In this document: piece after piece, positions 18,040 through 26,701 of the stretch
Layout of the letters: the number at the start of each line of letters is the position of its first letter
Numbering within the stretch: position 1 is the stretch's first letter
Translations under genes and position numbers: made by a program
The notes under the pieces: generated by a model
The model's database searches: none
Told to the model about the DNA's origin: nothing
What the model saw: only the letters and a program-made list of their open reading frames with translations
Assembly: GCA_001275005.1 (NCBI GenBank)
Contig: JWZX01003122.1
Span: 1 to 37,615, forward strand
Length of the DNA: 37,615 nucleotides
DNA from: Chrysochromulina tobinii
Taxonomy: Eukaryota; Haptophyta; Prymnesiales; Chrysochromulinaceae
Direction of reading: 5' to 3'

Positions 18040-21000
18040 TCAAAGATGTTGAGCGCCGTACAACGCCCTGCTGTTTAGAGCGTCAACGCCGCCTGACATT
18101 GTGGCGAGAGATCTATCGAGAAGGGCGCGGCTGTCCTCCTGGGCAGGTAGTGCAACCGACGGTGCCGGTGATGTTTTAGCGACTGGTCCCTTGCCTTCCG
18201 CCTTGCCTTCCATCGCTCCCCAGAACGCCTGCGCTTTTGCGACTTCTTTGGAATCCTTTGGCGGTGACTGTGCCCTGTCTGCTTTGGGTTCCTTGGGCGG
18301 CGACTGTGCCCTGTCTGCTTTGGGTTCTTTGAGCGGCGACTGTGCCCTGCCTGCTTTGGGTTCCTTTGGCGGCGACTGTGCCCTGCCTGCTTTGGAATCC
18401 TTTGGCGGCGACTGTGCTGTCATATCTTCGCGCGTCTCGAGCGTTCCTCCCCGCGTCCCCCGCGTCCCCCGCATATCTCGGGACACATGCGACTCTCGCG
18501 AAACACGCGACTCGGCGACGTCCTTCTGCGCCGACCGGGGCGACGGCTTGACTGCTCGCGGCTGCGGCTCTTCGGGAGGCGGAGGCGGCGCGCGCGCCTG
18601 CCCGGGAGGTCTCGCCATCGCTGGAGATGTAGACGTGGGATCAAGCACATGGCGCTTGAGAGCAGTAGCACCGCCTGACATGGTGGCAAGAGAACTATCG
18701 AGAAGGGCTCTATCGACGCGTACATTGCCTTCCCATTTTGCGTCCATGGCTCCCCAGAACATCTGCTTTGAGCGGGCGTTTTCGGGCAGGTTCTCGGGCA
18801 GGCGGGCCTTCATTTTGAGCTCTTGCTCTACGGGCTTCCGCACGATGGTGCGTACATCAAAAAACTGCTGCTCCCCCCCCTCCTTCAACCAGGGCATCGG
18901 TGGTGGCGACAATGGCATCTTGGCAGCTTTCTCGGCAGCTTCCTTGGCAGCTTCCGCGCGGTCGCGCTCCTTCTTGGCGGCAATCTCTGCCATGCGGGCC
19001 GCATGCACCGCCTGCACGTGCGACATCTCCTCCTTGGGCGGCGAGGGTGCCCTGTCTGCTTTGGGTTCCTTGGGCGGCGACTGTGCCCTGCCTGCTTTGG
19101 GCTCCTTTGGCGGCGACTGTTTGGGTTCTTTGGGCGGCGACTGTGCCCTGCCTGCTTTGGAATCCTTTGGCGGCGACTGTGCTGTCATATCCGCGCGCGA
19201 CTCGAGCGTTCCTCCCCGCGTCCCCCGCGTCCCCCGCAACTCTCGGGACACAGGCGACTCTGCGACGTCCTTCGTCGTCGGCCCGCTCGCGCCACGTGCC
19301 CCTGCTTTCGGCGGTGCCCCTGCTTTTGGCGGTGATGGCGTCCGAGCGCGCGCGTTCTCTTGGGGTGGTGACTGCTTGATCGCTCGCGACTGCGTTCTAT
19401 CGGCTGCCTTCTCCTCCGCCATCTTTACCCCCACTGAATCTGTTGTTCCTCCCTGCTTCTTTATCTTCTTCAACGAGGCAATCGGAGGCGGCAGTGTGGC
19501 AACCTTCTCGGCAGGTGGCTCCGGGTCATTGACCTTGACCGCGTTGGGCGAGCGGGAGCGCGGCCTGTGCGGCGACAGCGCGCGAGCACGAGCCTTGTCG
19601 GGAGCCGGCGACGCTGTGCTGACTCGCAGCTGCGCCTTCTCGGGCCGCAACGGCGAGGGCGTGCTGGCTAGCGGTTGGGTTGCTGGTGGTGGGCTCTCTT
19701 TTGGGACGTATGGCCGACGTGGCGGTCGCTCCGGCTCCTCAGGTGGGCTTATACGCCCCGAAGGACGCTGCCGTGGGTTTTTTTGCGGAGCCGATGGTTG
19801 CGGTGCGGCTGGCTGTGGCTGCGGCTGCGGCTGTGGCCGTGGCTGGGGCTGGGGTTGTGGCTGAAGCGAGGGTTCAGGTCCATAGACCTTGAGTGCATTG
19901 GGAGAGCGAGCGCGAGCCTTCGTGTTCGGTGGAGAGGACGTACGAGCTCGATCCTTCTCGGCGGTCGGCGAGCTCGAGCGGGCGCGATCCTTGGCAGGAG
20001 GCGGCGACTGCGTTCGAGCGTGATTCTCGACTTGCGAGGCTGCGGAAAGTCGCTCGGGAGGCGGCGACTTCGAGCGAGCGCGAGGCTGGGGCTGCGGCGA
20101 GATCGAGCGAGATCGGTCCTTGGCGGGCGGAGGCGAGACAATCGTGGGTGAGATCGTGGGTGCGAGCTTGGCCGGCATGCGAGCGGGAAGCACCGGTCGA
20201 GAGTTCCAGTCGGGCTTGGGCGGTGACGGCGTGAGGGTGAGCCCATTGCCCAAGTCCAATCCTCGCTGAGGCTTGGGTGGCGAGGGGGTCCGGGCTCGCG
20301 GTCGGGCCTTCACAGGAGGCGATGGCAGGGAGTCGAATGCTGACTGAAGCTTGGGAGGCGACGGTGTGCGGGCTCGCGGTCGGGCAGGCGCAGGGGCTGC
20401 ATTCGACCTGGAAGGATCGTTATCGGGAGGCGGCGAGATCAACTGGGCGCGATCCTTGGCAGCAGATGGCGACGGCGACCTGGAGCGATTCATTCGCTCC
20501 ATTTGCGAGGCTGCGGAAAGTCGCTCGGGAGGTGGCGACTTCGAGCGAGCGCGCGGCTGGGGCTGCGCAAAGGCTGCGTTCCACTCGGCTCGGTCGATAC
20601 GTCCGTCGCCGTTGCGGTCAATAGCAGAGAAGAGGTCCGCAGGCGGCGAGCTCTCAGAGGGATCGTAAGGCCGCCGAGCCGGTCGTTCTGCCAGTGCAGA
20701 GACCTCCTTAGCTGCCTGTACCCTTGCCGCCTCCTTGCGCTCAAGCTCGGCCAGCCGTGCCACCGCAGCCGCCTTCACCTGCGCCGCAACGGCTTTGCTC
20801 ACGCCAGGGGGCTCGCCGCGGAGCTCAATCTTGTCACGGACGATGGTCTCGTCAATCCTGCCACGGAGGATGGTCTCGAGCTCGCGGAGCTCAATCTGAC
20901 CTGAGCTGTCTACGTCCCAAGACCGGAAGAGCGCTGCCACGTGGCGGGGCTCCATCTCGAGGCCCAGGTGCGCAATCGCCCGCTGCAGCTCACGGCACTG

Positions 21001-24000
21001 TATGCGCCCATCGCCGGACTCATCCCACTCGCGGAACAAGTCGATCATGCGCGCAAACCGGCCGCGCAGTGCGTTCATCAGCTGCTGCGGAATGGGTGGC
21101 GCCCCTTCACCTTCGTCAATCTCGATCGAGCTCGTGATAGGCATCACGGAGCTCGCATCCGAGGGCTTTTGTCGTGGGGGCTTGTGTGGCAGTGCCTCTG
21201 ACATCGCTTCTGCTGCTCCAGCTGTACCGCCCGTCTTCTTGCCCTTCGCCTTCCGCTTCGGCGAAGGTGTCGAGGAAGGCATCTTGGGCGGCGAGGGTGG
21301 CGGCGAGGTGGGCGCTCTGGGAGGTGACTTAACGTCCACCATGGGGGCGCCCTTGGGCCCCTTGGACGGGGATGGTGGCTTCTTCGGCGGCGAGGAAGAC
21401 CCAATGAGCGGCGACACGGGCGCTGCTACCTTGGGCCCTGACGACGACTTTGGACGCTTGGGCGGCGATATGGCGGCACGAACCCTCTTAAGTTCCTCCT
21501 CCATCGCCACGGCCTCGGCAGCGGCAGCGTCGGCAGCGGCGATGGCCTCGGCGACAGCAGCCCTGCGAGCGGAGGCATTGGCGGCAGCCCTGGCGGCTGC
21601 GTCGGTGGCAGCCTTGATGGCAAGGTTAGCGACAGCCTTGGCTGTAGCCTTGGCAAAATCCTGGGTGGCCCTCTCAGCGGCAGGTCCACCAAGGCGCGAC
21701 TTGCTAGGGGACTCTGCCTTCAGTGCAACGACCCGAGCACCCGGCGCAAACGCGACGGCAAAGACTTCAAACGTGAGATCCGTGCCCTTCTTGCCATGAT
21801 GCTTGTTGATGCTAAGGATCATCTCCTGAGCTGCCTCCTCCTCCATGACCACTTGCAACTTCCGCAATGCGATTACCAGCTCATCGGCAGAGACGCTACC
21901 CCCATGGTTCTCATCAATCGTGTCAAAGGCCACCTTCGCGCCCGTACGCGCGACGACAGTCTGCAACATTATCATCGCCTGCTCCACCGTAACCTGTGAC
22001 TGCTGCTGTTGATGTGACGTCTGCGGCGAGGGAGTGCGGGCTTGAGGCTGCGCCTTTTGCGGAGGCGCTGGCGGCTCCTGCGGCTGCGGCGTGGGAGTGC
22101 GGGCATGCGGCTGCGCCTTTTCCTGAGGCGTTGGCAGCTTCTGCGGCTGCGGCGTGGGAGTGCGGGCATGCTGCTGCGCCTTTTCTGGAGGCGCTGGCAG
22201 CTTCTGCGGCAGCGGCGTGGGAGTGCGGGCTTGCGGCTGCGCCTTTTCCGGAGGCACTGGTAGCTTCTGCGGCTGCGGCGTGGGAGTGCGGGCTTGCGGC
22301 TGCGCCTTTTCCGGAGGCGCTGGCAGCTTCTGCGGCTCCGCTCGGACTAGGTGGCCGACAAGCGGACTAGGCCCTACTAGCACAGGGTTAGGCTCGGGGC
22401 GGGCTTGAAAGTGGACGTGTGCGAGCGTGGGTGACGCATGCGACGGCGACCCGCTCTCCTCGGTCTGTGTTGCTCGCGCCAAGCCAGTACTCCGAGATGC
22501 GACTCGCTGCTCCTTGTCGACCGACGCCTCGAGTACCTGCAGCCTCTTTTGAGCACCGTCCGCCTCCCGAAGAGCTTGTTTGGCGGCGTCGACCGCGTAG
22601 GCATGCTGCCCACGCTCCTCCGTGAGGGCGTCCTCCCACTGGTCCAATGCCTCAGATTGTGCCTCCAATTGCGACTCGCAATCCTCCAGCTCGGCGCCAA
22701 GCACGGTCGATTGCACCCGCAATTGCTCCTCCAAGGTGCCCGAGATGGTTGCTAGCCGATCGTACGTGGAGACCAGATCAATGACCAGCAGCCGTGCGTG
22801 CGCCACTCCGAGCGGAGCGAGCGCCGCCGTGCGCTCGTAGCCAGGCCCTAGGCGCTCAAGTCGCCAAGGCTCTCCTAGCGCATGCGCGCCCCCGCTCGTG
22901 CCCTCGTAACCTACCGAGTAGCGGAGCAACTCGTGCAGGGGGCGTGACGCGTACGCGAGCGGTGTGGACGTGGCCGCCTCTAGGACGGTGAGCTGCAGCG
23001 AGACGTCGGTACGGTTGAGCAAGTGCCTCGGTACTCGCATGCCAACCTCCGCATTCCACCAGACCTCGGAGGTACGTGTGTCGTCAAATGGAGCCGCTGC
23101 AGTCCGCATCTCGTCCACCTCGGCCAGTGGCGCCCTGTGAGTGTCGACCAGTGCGAAGGCGCAGCACAGCGACGCGTGATGGGGCCATGCGAGCTTGAAC
23201 GCGTCGGTGAATTGAGCGCCCGCGAGCGAAATGAGCAGCTGCCCATCCAGCGGTACCCATCGACGCACGAGCTCGCTCGAAAAGGGCGCGAGTTGACTCA
23301 CCATGTGCCGTCGGCGCCACAGACTCGCTGCCTCATCCACACGCTCGTGGGCCGCGGCCACCGACAGCTCCACCAGCGGCACGACGCGCTGCCTGCGCCG
23401 CTCGGCCGAGTGCGCCACTGCCTCGGCTCCGCGCTGCGCGCGCGCCCCCGGGCTGCTTCCGCTCACTACGGCGCGCTCGCGGTCGTAGGTGAGCCCGCCC
23501 GCGTCAACCACGAGTACTCGAGGCCACTCCCTCTCCACCTCTGGAACGTTCTCCTCCTCGTCCAGCCGTAAGGCCCTCCGAATCGTCGCGTCTTCATCGG
23601 CGACGTCGACACTTTCGTCCTCTTCGGCCTCGCCCGTCGAGCATGGCGCCGCGTCCGAAGGCTCTAGTAGCCTGAGCATATCTCGACGAAGCATCATCTG
23701 GCTGCTGTCGTCGGCGTCTTGTCCCAACGACGCCAGCCGCTCAAACTCGCTCGCAGGGCGTACGGCGTAGACACCAAGCATGCGCCGCTTCCATCGGCGG
23801 AGCCGCTCGCGCACTGCGCGCTTCGCATCGAGCTCATCATTCCCGGGCGGCATCGAGGCCACGCCGCGAGCTTCGGCAGTCGAGTCGTCGATCGTCAGCA
23901 TGACCCAGTGCGTGGGCGGCAGCGGCAGCGCGAGGAGTGCTGCGCACGTGGCGGCGGTAGGAGTGCCGGCCAGCACCCAACCCGACTGAACGGGACTATC

Positions 24001-24378
24001 CGCGAGGAGTGCTGCCGCCTCCTCGTCTTCGCCGTCGTCGTGCAGCCGCACGAGCCTCAGCTTGAGTTCAGTAGCTAGCCAGTCTGCGTGCTCGTGCACG
24101 CCGCTCAATTCGCTTCCGCACAAAACTACCCTCGCCTCGAGACCGCGCCGATTCGAAAAACGGCCCACCTCGCCGGTGCTGGCGCTGCCGGTGGCTCTCT
24201 TGCTGCTGAAGGGCTCGCTCCGCATCCTGTGCTCGCTGTGCACGCGCTCCACGGTCTCAGCCGCCTGCTGCTGCTGCTTGAGCAGGAGCCGGTCCTGCGC
24301 GCCGCGCTGGTGACGCTCAATGATCAGCGCCGACGCGGCGCTCGATGACGTTGGAGCGGTGGCCGGCCATGGCCTCAT
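18040..24378 (-). CDS. Giant adenylate-kinase-like / coiled-coil / EF-hand / SPPK-repeat protein
   Basis: This gene encodes 2,112 residues from a true ATG at 24378. Residues 80-215 look like a degenerate adenylate kinase: RVVLCGSELSGVHEHADWLA occupies the P-loop position, GWVLAGTPTA the GFVLDGFPRT position, and RLRRWKRRMLGVY the final RL...Y helix. The P-loop lysine is missing. Residues 370-510 form a beta-rich, possibly C2-like region (weak). A coiled coil spans about 530-630. Five 21-residue Pro/Gln/Lys repeats cover about 680-785. EF-hand loops follow: DENHGGSVSADE (near 820) with a degenerate partner, DESGDGRIQCRE (near 1114), DVDSSGQIELRE (near 1151) and DRNGDGRIDRAE (near 1252). The rest is disordered, full of SPPK/TPSPPK sites that resemble proline-directed kinase sites. 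A duplicated FWGAM ... SLATMSGG module lies near the C-terminus. The layout recalls axonemal or cytoskeletal scaffolds with inactive kinase folds (SPEF2/CPC1 type), by inference only. Confidence 0.87.
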   Translation of the reverse strand: MRPWPATAPTSSSAASALIIERHQRGAQDRLLLKQQQQAAETVERVHSEHRMRSEPFSSKRATGSASTGEVGRFSNRRGLEARVVLCGSELSGVHEHADWLATELKLRLVRLHDDGEDEEAAALLADSPVQSGWVLAGTPTAATCAALLALPLPPTHWVMLTIDDSTAEARGVASMPPGNDELDAKRAVRERLRRWKRRMLGVYAVRPASEFERLASLGQDADDSSQMMLRRDMLRLLEPSDAAPCSTGEAEEDESVDVADEDATIRRALRLDEEENVPEVEREWPRVLVVDAGGLTYDRERAVVSGSSPGARAQRGAEAVAHSAERRRQRVVPLVELSVAAAHERVDEAASLWRRRHMVSQLAPFSSELVRRWVPLDGQLLISLAGAQFTDAFKLAWPHHASLCCAFALVDTHRAPLAEVDEMRTAAAPFDDTRTSEVWWNAEVGMRVPRHLLNRTDVSLQLTVLEAATSTPLAYASRPLHELLRYSVGYEGTSGGAHALGEPWRLERLGPGYERTAALAPLGVAHARLLVIDLVSTYDRLATISGTLEEQLRVQSTVLGAELEDCESQLEAQSEALDQWEDALTEERGQHAYAVDAAKQALREADGAQKRLQVLEASVDKEQRVASRSTGLARATQTEESGSPSHASPTLAHVHFQARPEPNPVLVGPSPLVGHLVRAEPQKLPAPPEKAQPQARTPTPQPQKLPVPPEKAQPQARTPTPLPQKLPAPPEKAQQHARTPTPQPQKLPTPQEKAQPHARTPTPQPQEPPAPPQKAQPQARTPSPQTSHQQQQSQVTVEQAMIMLQTVVARTGAKVAFDTIDENHGGSVSADELVIALRKLQVVMEEEAAQEMILSINKHHGKKGTDLTFEVFAVAFAPGARVVALKAESPSKSRLGGPAAERATQDFAKATAKAVANLAIKAATDAAARAAANASARRAAVAEAIAAADAAAAEAVAMEEELKRVRAAISPPKRPKSSSGPKVAAPVSPLIGSSSPPKKPPSPSKGPKGAPMVDVKSPPRAPTSPPPSPPKMPSSTPSPKRKAKGKKTGGTAGAAEAMSEALPHKPPRQKPSDASSVMPITSSIEIDEGEGAPPIPQQLMNALRGRFARMIDLFREWDESGDGRIQCRELQRAIAHLGLEMEPRHVAALFRSWDVDSSGQIELRELETILRGRIDETIVRDKIELRGEPPGVSKAVAAQVKAAAVARLAELERKEAARVQAAKEVSALAERPARRPYDPSESSPPADLFSAIDRNGDGRIDRAEWNAAFAQPQPRARSKSPPPERLSAASQMERMNRSRSPSPSAAKDRAQLISPPPDNDPSRSNAAPAPARPRARTPSPPKLQSAFDSLPSPPVKARPRARTPSPPKPQRGLDLGNGLTLTPSPPKPDWNSRPVLPARMPAKLAPTISPTIVSPPPAKDRSRSISPQPQPRARSKSPPPERLSAASQVENHARTQSPPPAKDRARSSSPTAEKDRARTSSPPNTKARARSPNALKVYGPEPSLQPQPQPQPRPQPQPQPQPAAPQPSAPQKNPRQRPSGRISPPEEPERPPRRPYVPKESPPPATQPLASTPSPLRPEKAQLRVSTASPAPDKARARALSPHRPRSRSPNAVKVNDPEPPAEKVATLPPPIASLKKIKKQGGTTDSVGVKMAEEKAADRTQSRAIKQSPPQENARARTPSPPKAGAPPKAGARGASGPTTKDVAESPVSRELRGTRGTRGGTLESRADMTAQSPPKDSKAGRAQSPPKEPKQSPPKEPKAGRAQSPPKEPKADRAPSPPKEEMSHVQAVHAARMAEIAAKKERDRAEAAKEAAEKAAKMPLSPPPMPWLKEGGEQQFFDVRTIVRKPVEQELKMKARLPENLPENARSKQMFWGAMDAKWEGNVRVDRALLDSSLATMSGGATALKRHVLDPTSTSPAMARPPGQARAPPPPPEEPQPRAVKPSPRSAQKDVAESRVSRESHVSRDMRGTRGTRGGTLETREDMTAQSPPKDSKAGRAQSPPKEPKAGRAQSPLKEPKADRAQSPPKEPKADRAQSPPKDSKEVAKAQAFWGAMEGKAEGKGPVAKTSPAPSVALPAQEDSRALLDRSLATMSGGVDALNSRALYGAQHL
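18235..18425 (-). repeat. 36-base coding repeats (KEPKAGRAQSPP), C-terminal block
   Basis: About five tandem 12-codon units encode KEPKAGRAQSPP-like peptides with Gly/Asp and Glu/Asp variation. The block is flanked by a GTRGTRGGTLE segment (18440-18480). The same combination recurs at 19030-19240. Confidence 0.75.
19030..19240 (-). repeat. 36-base coding repeats, upstream duplicated block
   Basis: A second run of SPPKEPKAGRAQ units is followed by the same GTRGTRGGTLE and DMTAQSPPKDSKAGRAQ context as the block at 18235-18480. This indicates duplication of a whole segment inside the gene. One unit is shortened here (KQSPPKEPK). Confidence 0.75.
22020..22345 (-). repeat. Five 63-base tandem coding repeats
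   Basis: Five consecutive 21-codon units encode PQKLPAPPEKAQPQARTPTP with minor changes. They lie between the coiled coil and the first EF-hand. Period 63 keeps the frame. The units are nearly identical at the DNA level, so expansion or homogenisation is recent. Confidence 0.85.
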
Positions 24379-24535
24379 AGACGAATCTCAACTCGCTTGC
24401 CGTTTCAGAAGTTTTTGGCAAAATTTTGCGGCACAACACATGCTCACAAGAGGCCCCTCCTCTCTGGAAACTTTCCTTCGAGAAGCCGTTTTCACTAATT
24501 CGCAGAAAGCAAAAGCCTCATTCTGTCGCCGCGAA
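24379..24535. promoter_or_regulatory. Short divergent (bidirectional) promoter region
   Basis: Only about 157 bases separate the ATG of the 2,112-residue minus-strand gene (24378) from the ATG chosen for the ALKBH6-like plus-strand gene (24536). The stretch is more AT-rich than its flanks (for example TTTTTGGCAAAATTTTGCGG near 24411). A shared promoter is inferred from the geometry; no specific factor site is recognised. Confidence 0.45.
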
Positions 24536-25300
24536 ATGGACTTCATGGCGATGCTGGCGGAGGCTCGGGCAGCCAAGCGGAGGGCTTCGTCCTCTCAACA
24601 GGTTGACACGCATATGCCCGTCGAGAAAGTGGCCCGCCCCTCGCTGCTGGAAGTGGCCGATGACGTGCTTCATGCTGCCGAGTGGTGCACCTTGCAAGAG
24701 GAATCCACGCTGATTCGTGCAATTGAGAGTGCGCCTCACGCCGACTGGACACCACTTAGTGGGCGGCGTATTCAGAATCTTGGCGGCCTGCCTCGAGCAG
24801 ACGGAATGGTGCCACAGCCGCTCCCTCCGTGGGCACGATCGCTCTGCGACGCCCTTGTGCAAGCTGGCGTTTTCGACGCATCAACACCACCCAATCACAT
24901 ATTGCTCAACGAATACCAGCAAGGTCAGGGCCTTCCTGCCCACTGCGACGGGCCTCTCTACGACCCATGCGTTGCCATCATCTCCCTCGTCTCAGATGGC
25001 GTCCTCGAGTTCCTGCCAGAGGGGACTGATGACAAGGACAACGGACATAACGCCCAGCGCTTGCACGCAATGGTCCTGCTCCGCTCGCGCAGCCTGCTCG
25101 TCTTCAAAGGCAAGGCGTATGACGAGTGCCGTCACCGCTTACTGCCCGTCAGCTCGCGCCGCCTCTCTCTCACCGTGCGACGCGTGCGCAAGCTCCGCGA
25201 TGACACTGAGTCGGCGCCCTTGCCTGCTTGGGAGGAGAGGGCGGCCCTCGCACGCTGGCTCGACCCTTCACCGAGTTCGTCTGTCGTCGGTGTGTCCTAG
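24536..25300 (+). CDS. ALKBH6: ALKBH6-like 2-oxoglutarate/Fe(II) dioxygenase
   Basis: From the ATG at 24536 this is a 254-residue protein, close to the usual ALKBH6 length. The frame is open upstream with ATGs at 24440 and 24320, but 24320 lies inside the divergent neighbour's coding sequence. The AlkB core is clear: W71 and R77-R78-x-Q-N-x-G-G substrate-side motif, N125-x-Y127 strand, H136-x-D138 iron ligands (PAHCDGPLY), second histidine H200 (CRHRLL), and the 2-oxoglutarate-binding R209-x-S211-x-T213-x-R215 (RLSLTVRR). The GPLYDPCVAIISL and VLEF segments match the ALKBH6 branch. AlkB enzymes remove alkyl groups from nucleic acids or proteins; the substrate of ALKBH6 is not firmly settled. 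All catalytic residues are present, so activity is expected. Confidence 0.9.
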   Translation: MDFMAMLAEARAAKRRASSSQQVDTHMPVEKVARPSLLEVADDVLHAAEWCTLQEESTLIRAIESAPHADWTPLSGRRIQNLGGLPRADGMVPQPLPPWARSLCDALVQAGVFDASTPPNHILLNEYQQGQGLPAHCDGPLYDPCVAIISLVSDGVLEFLPEGTDDKDNGHNAQRLHAMVLLRSRSLLVFKGKAYDECRHRLLPVSSRRLSLTVRRVRKLRDDTESAPLPAWEERAALARWLDPSPSSSVVGVS

Positions 25301-25753
25301 ACTGAAGCCACAATACCGACAAAGTCGAAAGTGAATGTTTGGTTGCCTAGCTGTTAAGGCGCCATTTACATGCTCGCTCGCACATGCACAAATCTCAAAT
25401 GCAGGTTCCGCCTCGCGCTTCCGGCGCGATACCGGTAAAAGACGCCGCGGTGAAAATCAAGGTTCGAGTTCCGCAACGTGTCGGTAGGGTGCTGTGATGG
25501 TCGGGTGCTGTGACGGTCGGGTGCTGTGACTTGACCTGACTTGAAAGCAGTATGAAAGCAGCGCTGTGACCCTGAGAACAGGTACTTGGAGTCACTGCGG
25601 CTCACCGTCACCTCTTGTGGGTCGACCCGAAGTGCGCGAGCATCGCGAGCTTGAAGCAGAGGCTCATGGGACACTCAGGATCGCTCAGCACAGCGGCATA
25701 ATGCTCTGGTCTCAAATCTGCAGCACGGCGTCGCCTGGTCATCACGGCGACGG
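25301..25753. other. Convergent intergenic region with 16-base tandem repeats
   Basis: This gap lies between the 3' ends of the ALKBH6-like gene (+) and the NYN-LOTUS-SAP gene (-). It contains three tandem copies of a 16-base unit ending GGGTGCTGTGA (25481-25529). A fourth partial echo (GCGCTGTGAC) and two AAGCAG words follow. No poly(A) hexamer or RNA gene is recognised. Confidence 0.55.
25481..25529. repeat. Three 16-base tandem repeats
   Basis: Units of the form (C/T)GGTCGGGTGCTGTGA repeat three times, the first one diverged. The repeat is non-coding. Confidence 0.75.
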
Positions 25754-26701
25754 CTATTGCGGCAAACATGGCACTGTGGCAGCATTCGTTCTCAATGCAG
25801 AGAGCGCGGCGATGATCTCTTCGCTTTTCCCATTGGCTTTCTGCCCGAAAGACTTGGCGGTCTTTTGGAGCTCGCTTCGGCTCAGCGATCGGAGCGCTCC
25901 GGGCGAGAGCAAAGCCTGACTGGCGTCGGCGACGAAAGCATCAGAAGCTCCAGACGCCTTTTCTTCAGCACCCCCCTCCCCCTCCCTCCCTCCCTCCCTC
26001 TCAAAATCGGCGAGAGCGACGGTATGCCGCGCCTGAGTAAAGGCTGCGCCTATTCGAGAAGACCACTCCCCTCTACTTGCTACGCTCGTTTCACCACCTG
26101 AGATGAGCTGGTGAAGCACGGCCTGTAGCGCGGGCATGCCATGCTTCTCCAGGACCAGCGTGAAATCGTGTTCAAACGCCTTCACCGCGGCTTGCTTCGT
26201 TGCCAAGTATGGGTCATGTACCGGGGCCATGAATGGGTCTCGCAAGACTTCGTTGATTAGCTCCCATTTACAATGAGCCAGCGAAATCCAGCCAAGATGC
26301 TGCGCACGCGCGCTTTGCAGGTGATGCCGATTTCTCTCGAGAGCAATAGTGTAAGGGACGCCGTGGTACTGCGCACTAAAGAATAAAACTGCGTCGACAA
26401 GTTCGAAGAAGGCCTCGTTGTCAGCGTCTAGCAGCTGCTGGCCTACATCGCTGTCGAGCTCCCACTGTGATGAGGGGAGCACCGACGGCTCCACCTCATT
26501 CACTGCTTCTGATGGAAGCCGCTTGAACAAGCGCATGCCCCAGAAGAAGTTGAAGGCGAGAACACGCAGCCTCGACGGCATCTGGCGTGCACGAAACTCA
26601 TTCTCTGAAACGTCTGTGCTGCTGCGATTGAAGTAAGGGTTGCCTCGAGCGTCCTCGAAGATCTCGGGAATCAGGCCCACCAGCGCATCCGAGGTCAGAA
26701 A
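25754..26701 (-). CDS. C-terminal part of NYN-LOTUS gene: end of third LOTUS plus SAP domain
   Basis: This 315-codon frame has no ATG at its start; the first in-frame initiator-like codon is a GTG at 26680. Its first residues (GFLTSDALVGLIPEIFEDARGN) align with the second half of the LOTUS repeats just upstream (GRFVASAHLADVMPPIIRDQ...GN). It is therefore the continuation of the gene at 26695-27984, shifted by -1. The middle (about 20-230) is a helical, Phe/Trp/His-containing region that I do not recognise. An acidic, Gly/Glu-rich linker near 235-250 comes from a CCCT-rich tract at 25970-26000. Near the C-terminus a SAP-like helix-extended-helix is seen (LSRSELQKTAKSFGQ ... KSEEIIAAL), a motif that binds nucleic acid. 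A separate gene starting at GTG is the less likely reading. Confidence 0.72.
   Translation of the reverse strand, partial: FLTSDALVGLIPEIFEDARGNPYFNRSSTDVSENEFRARQMPSRLRVLAFNFFWGMRLFKRLPSEAVNEVEPSVLPSSQWELDSDVGQQLLDADNEAFFELVDAVLFFSAQYHGVPYTIALERNRHHLQSARAQHLGWISLAHCKWELINEVLRDPFMAPVHDPYLATKQAAVKAFEHDFTLVLEKHGMPALQAVLHQLISGGETSVASRGEWSSRIGAAFTQARHTVALADFEREGGREGEGGAEEKASGASDAFVADASQALLSPGALRSLSRSELQKTAKSFGQKANGKSEEIIAALSALRTNAATVPCLPQ

Noticed and set aside
18101-19864. 587-codon plus-strand frame opposite the SPPK-repeat gene
   Set aside because: Its repeats (GGDCALSALGSL) are the complement of the SPPKEPK units. The minus-strand protein has real domains; this one has none.
25455-25485. tRNA-like T-arm (GGTTCGAGTTCC)
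   Set aside because: The flanking stem does not pair, and no D-arm, anticodon arm or acceptor stem can be placed.
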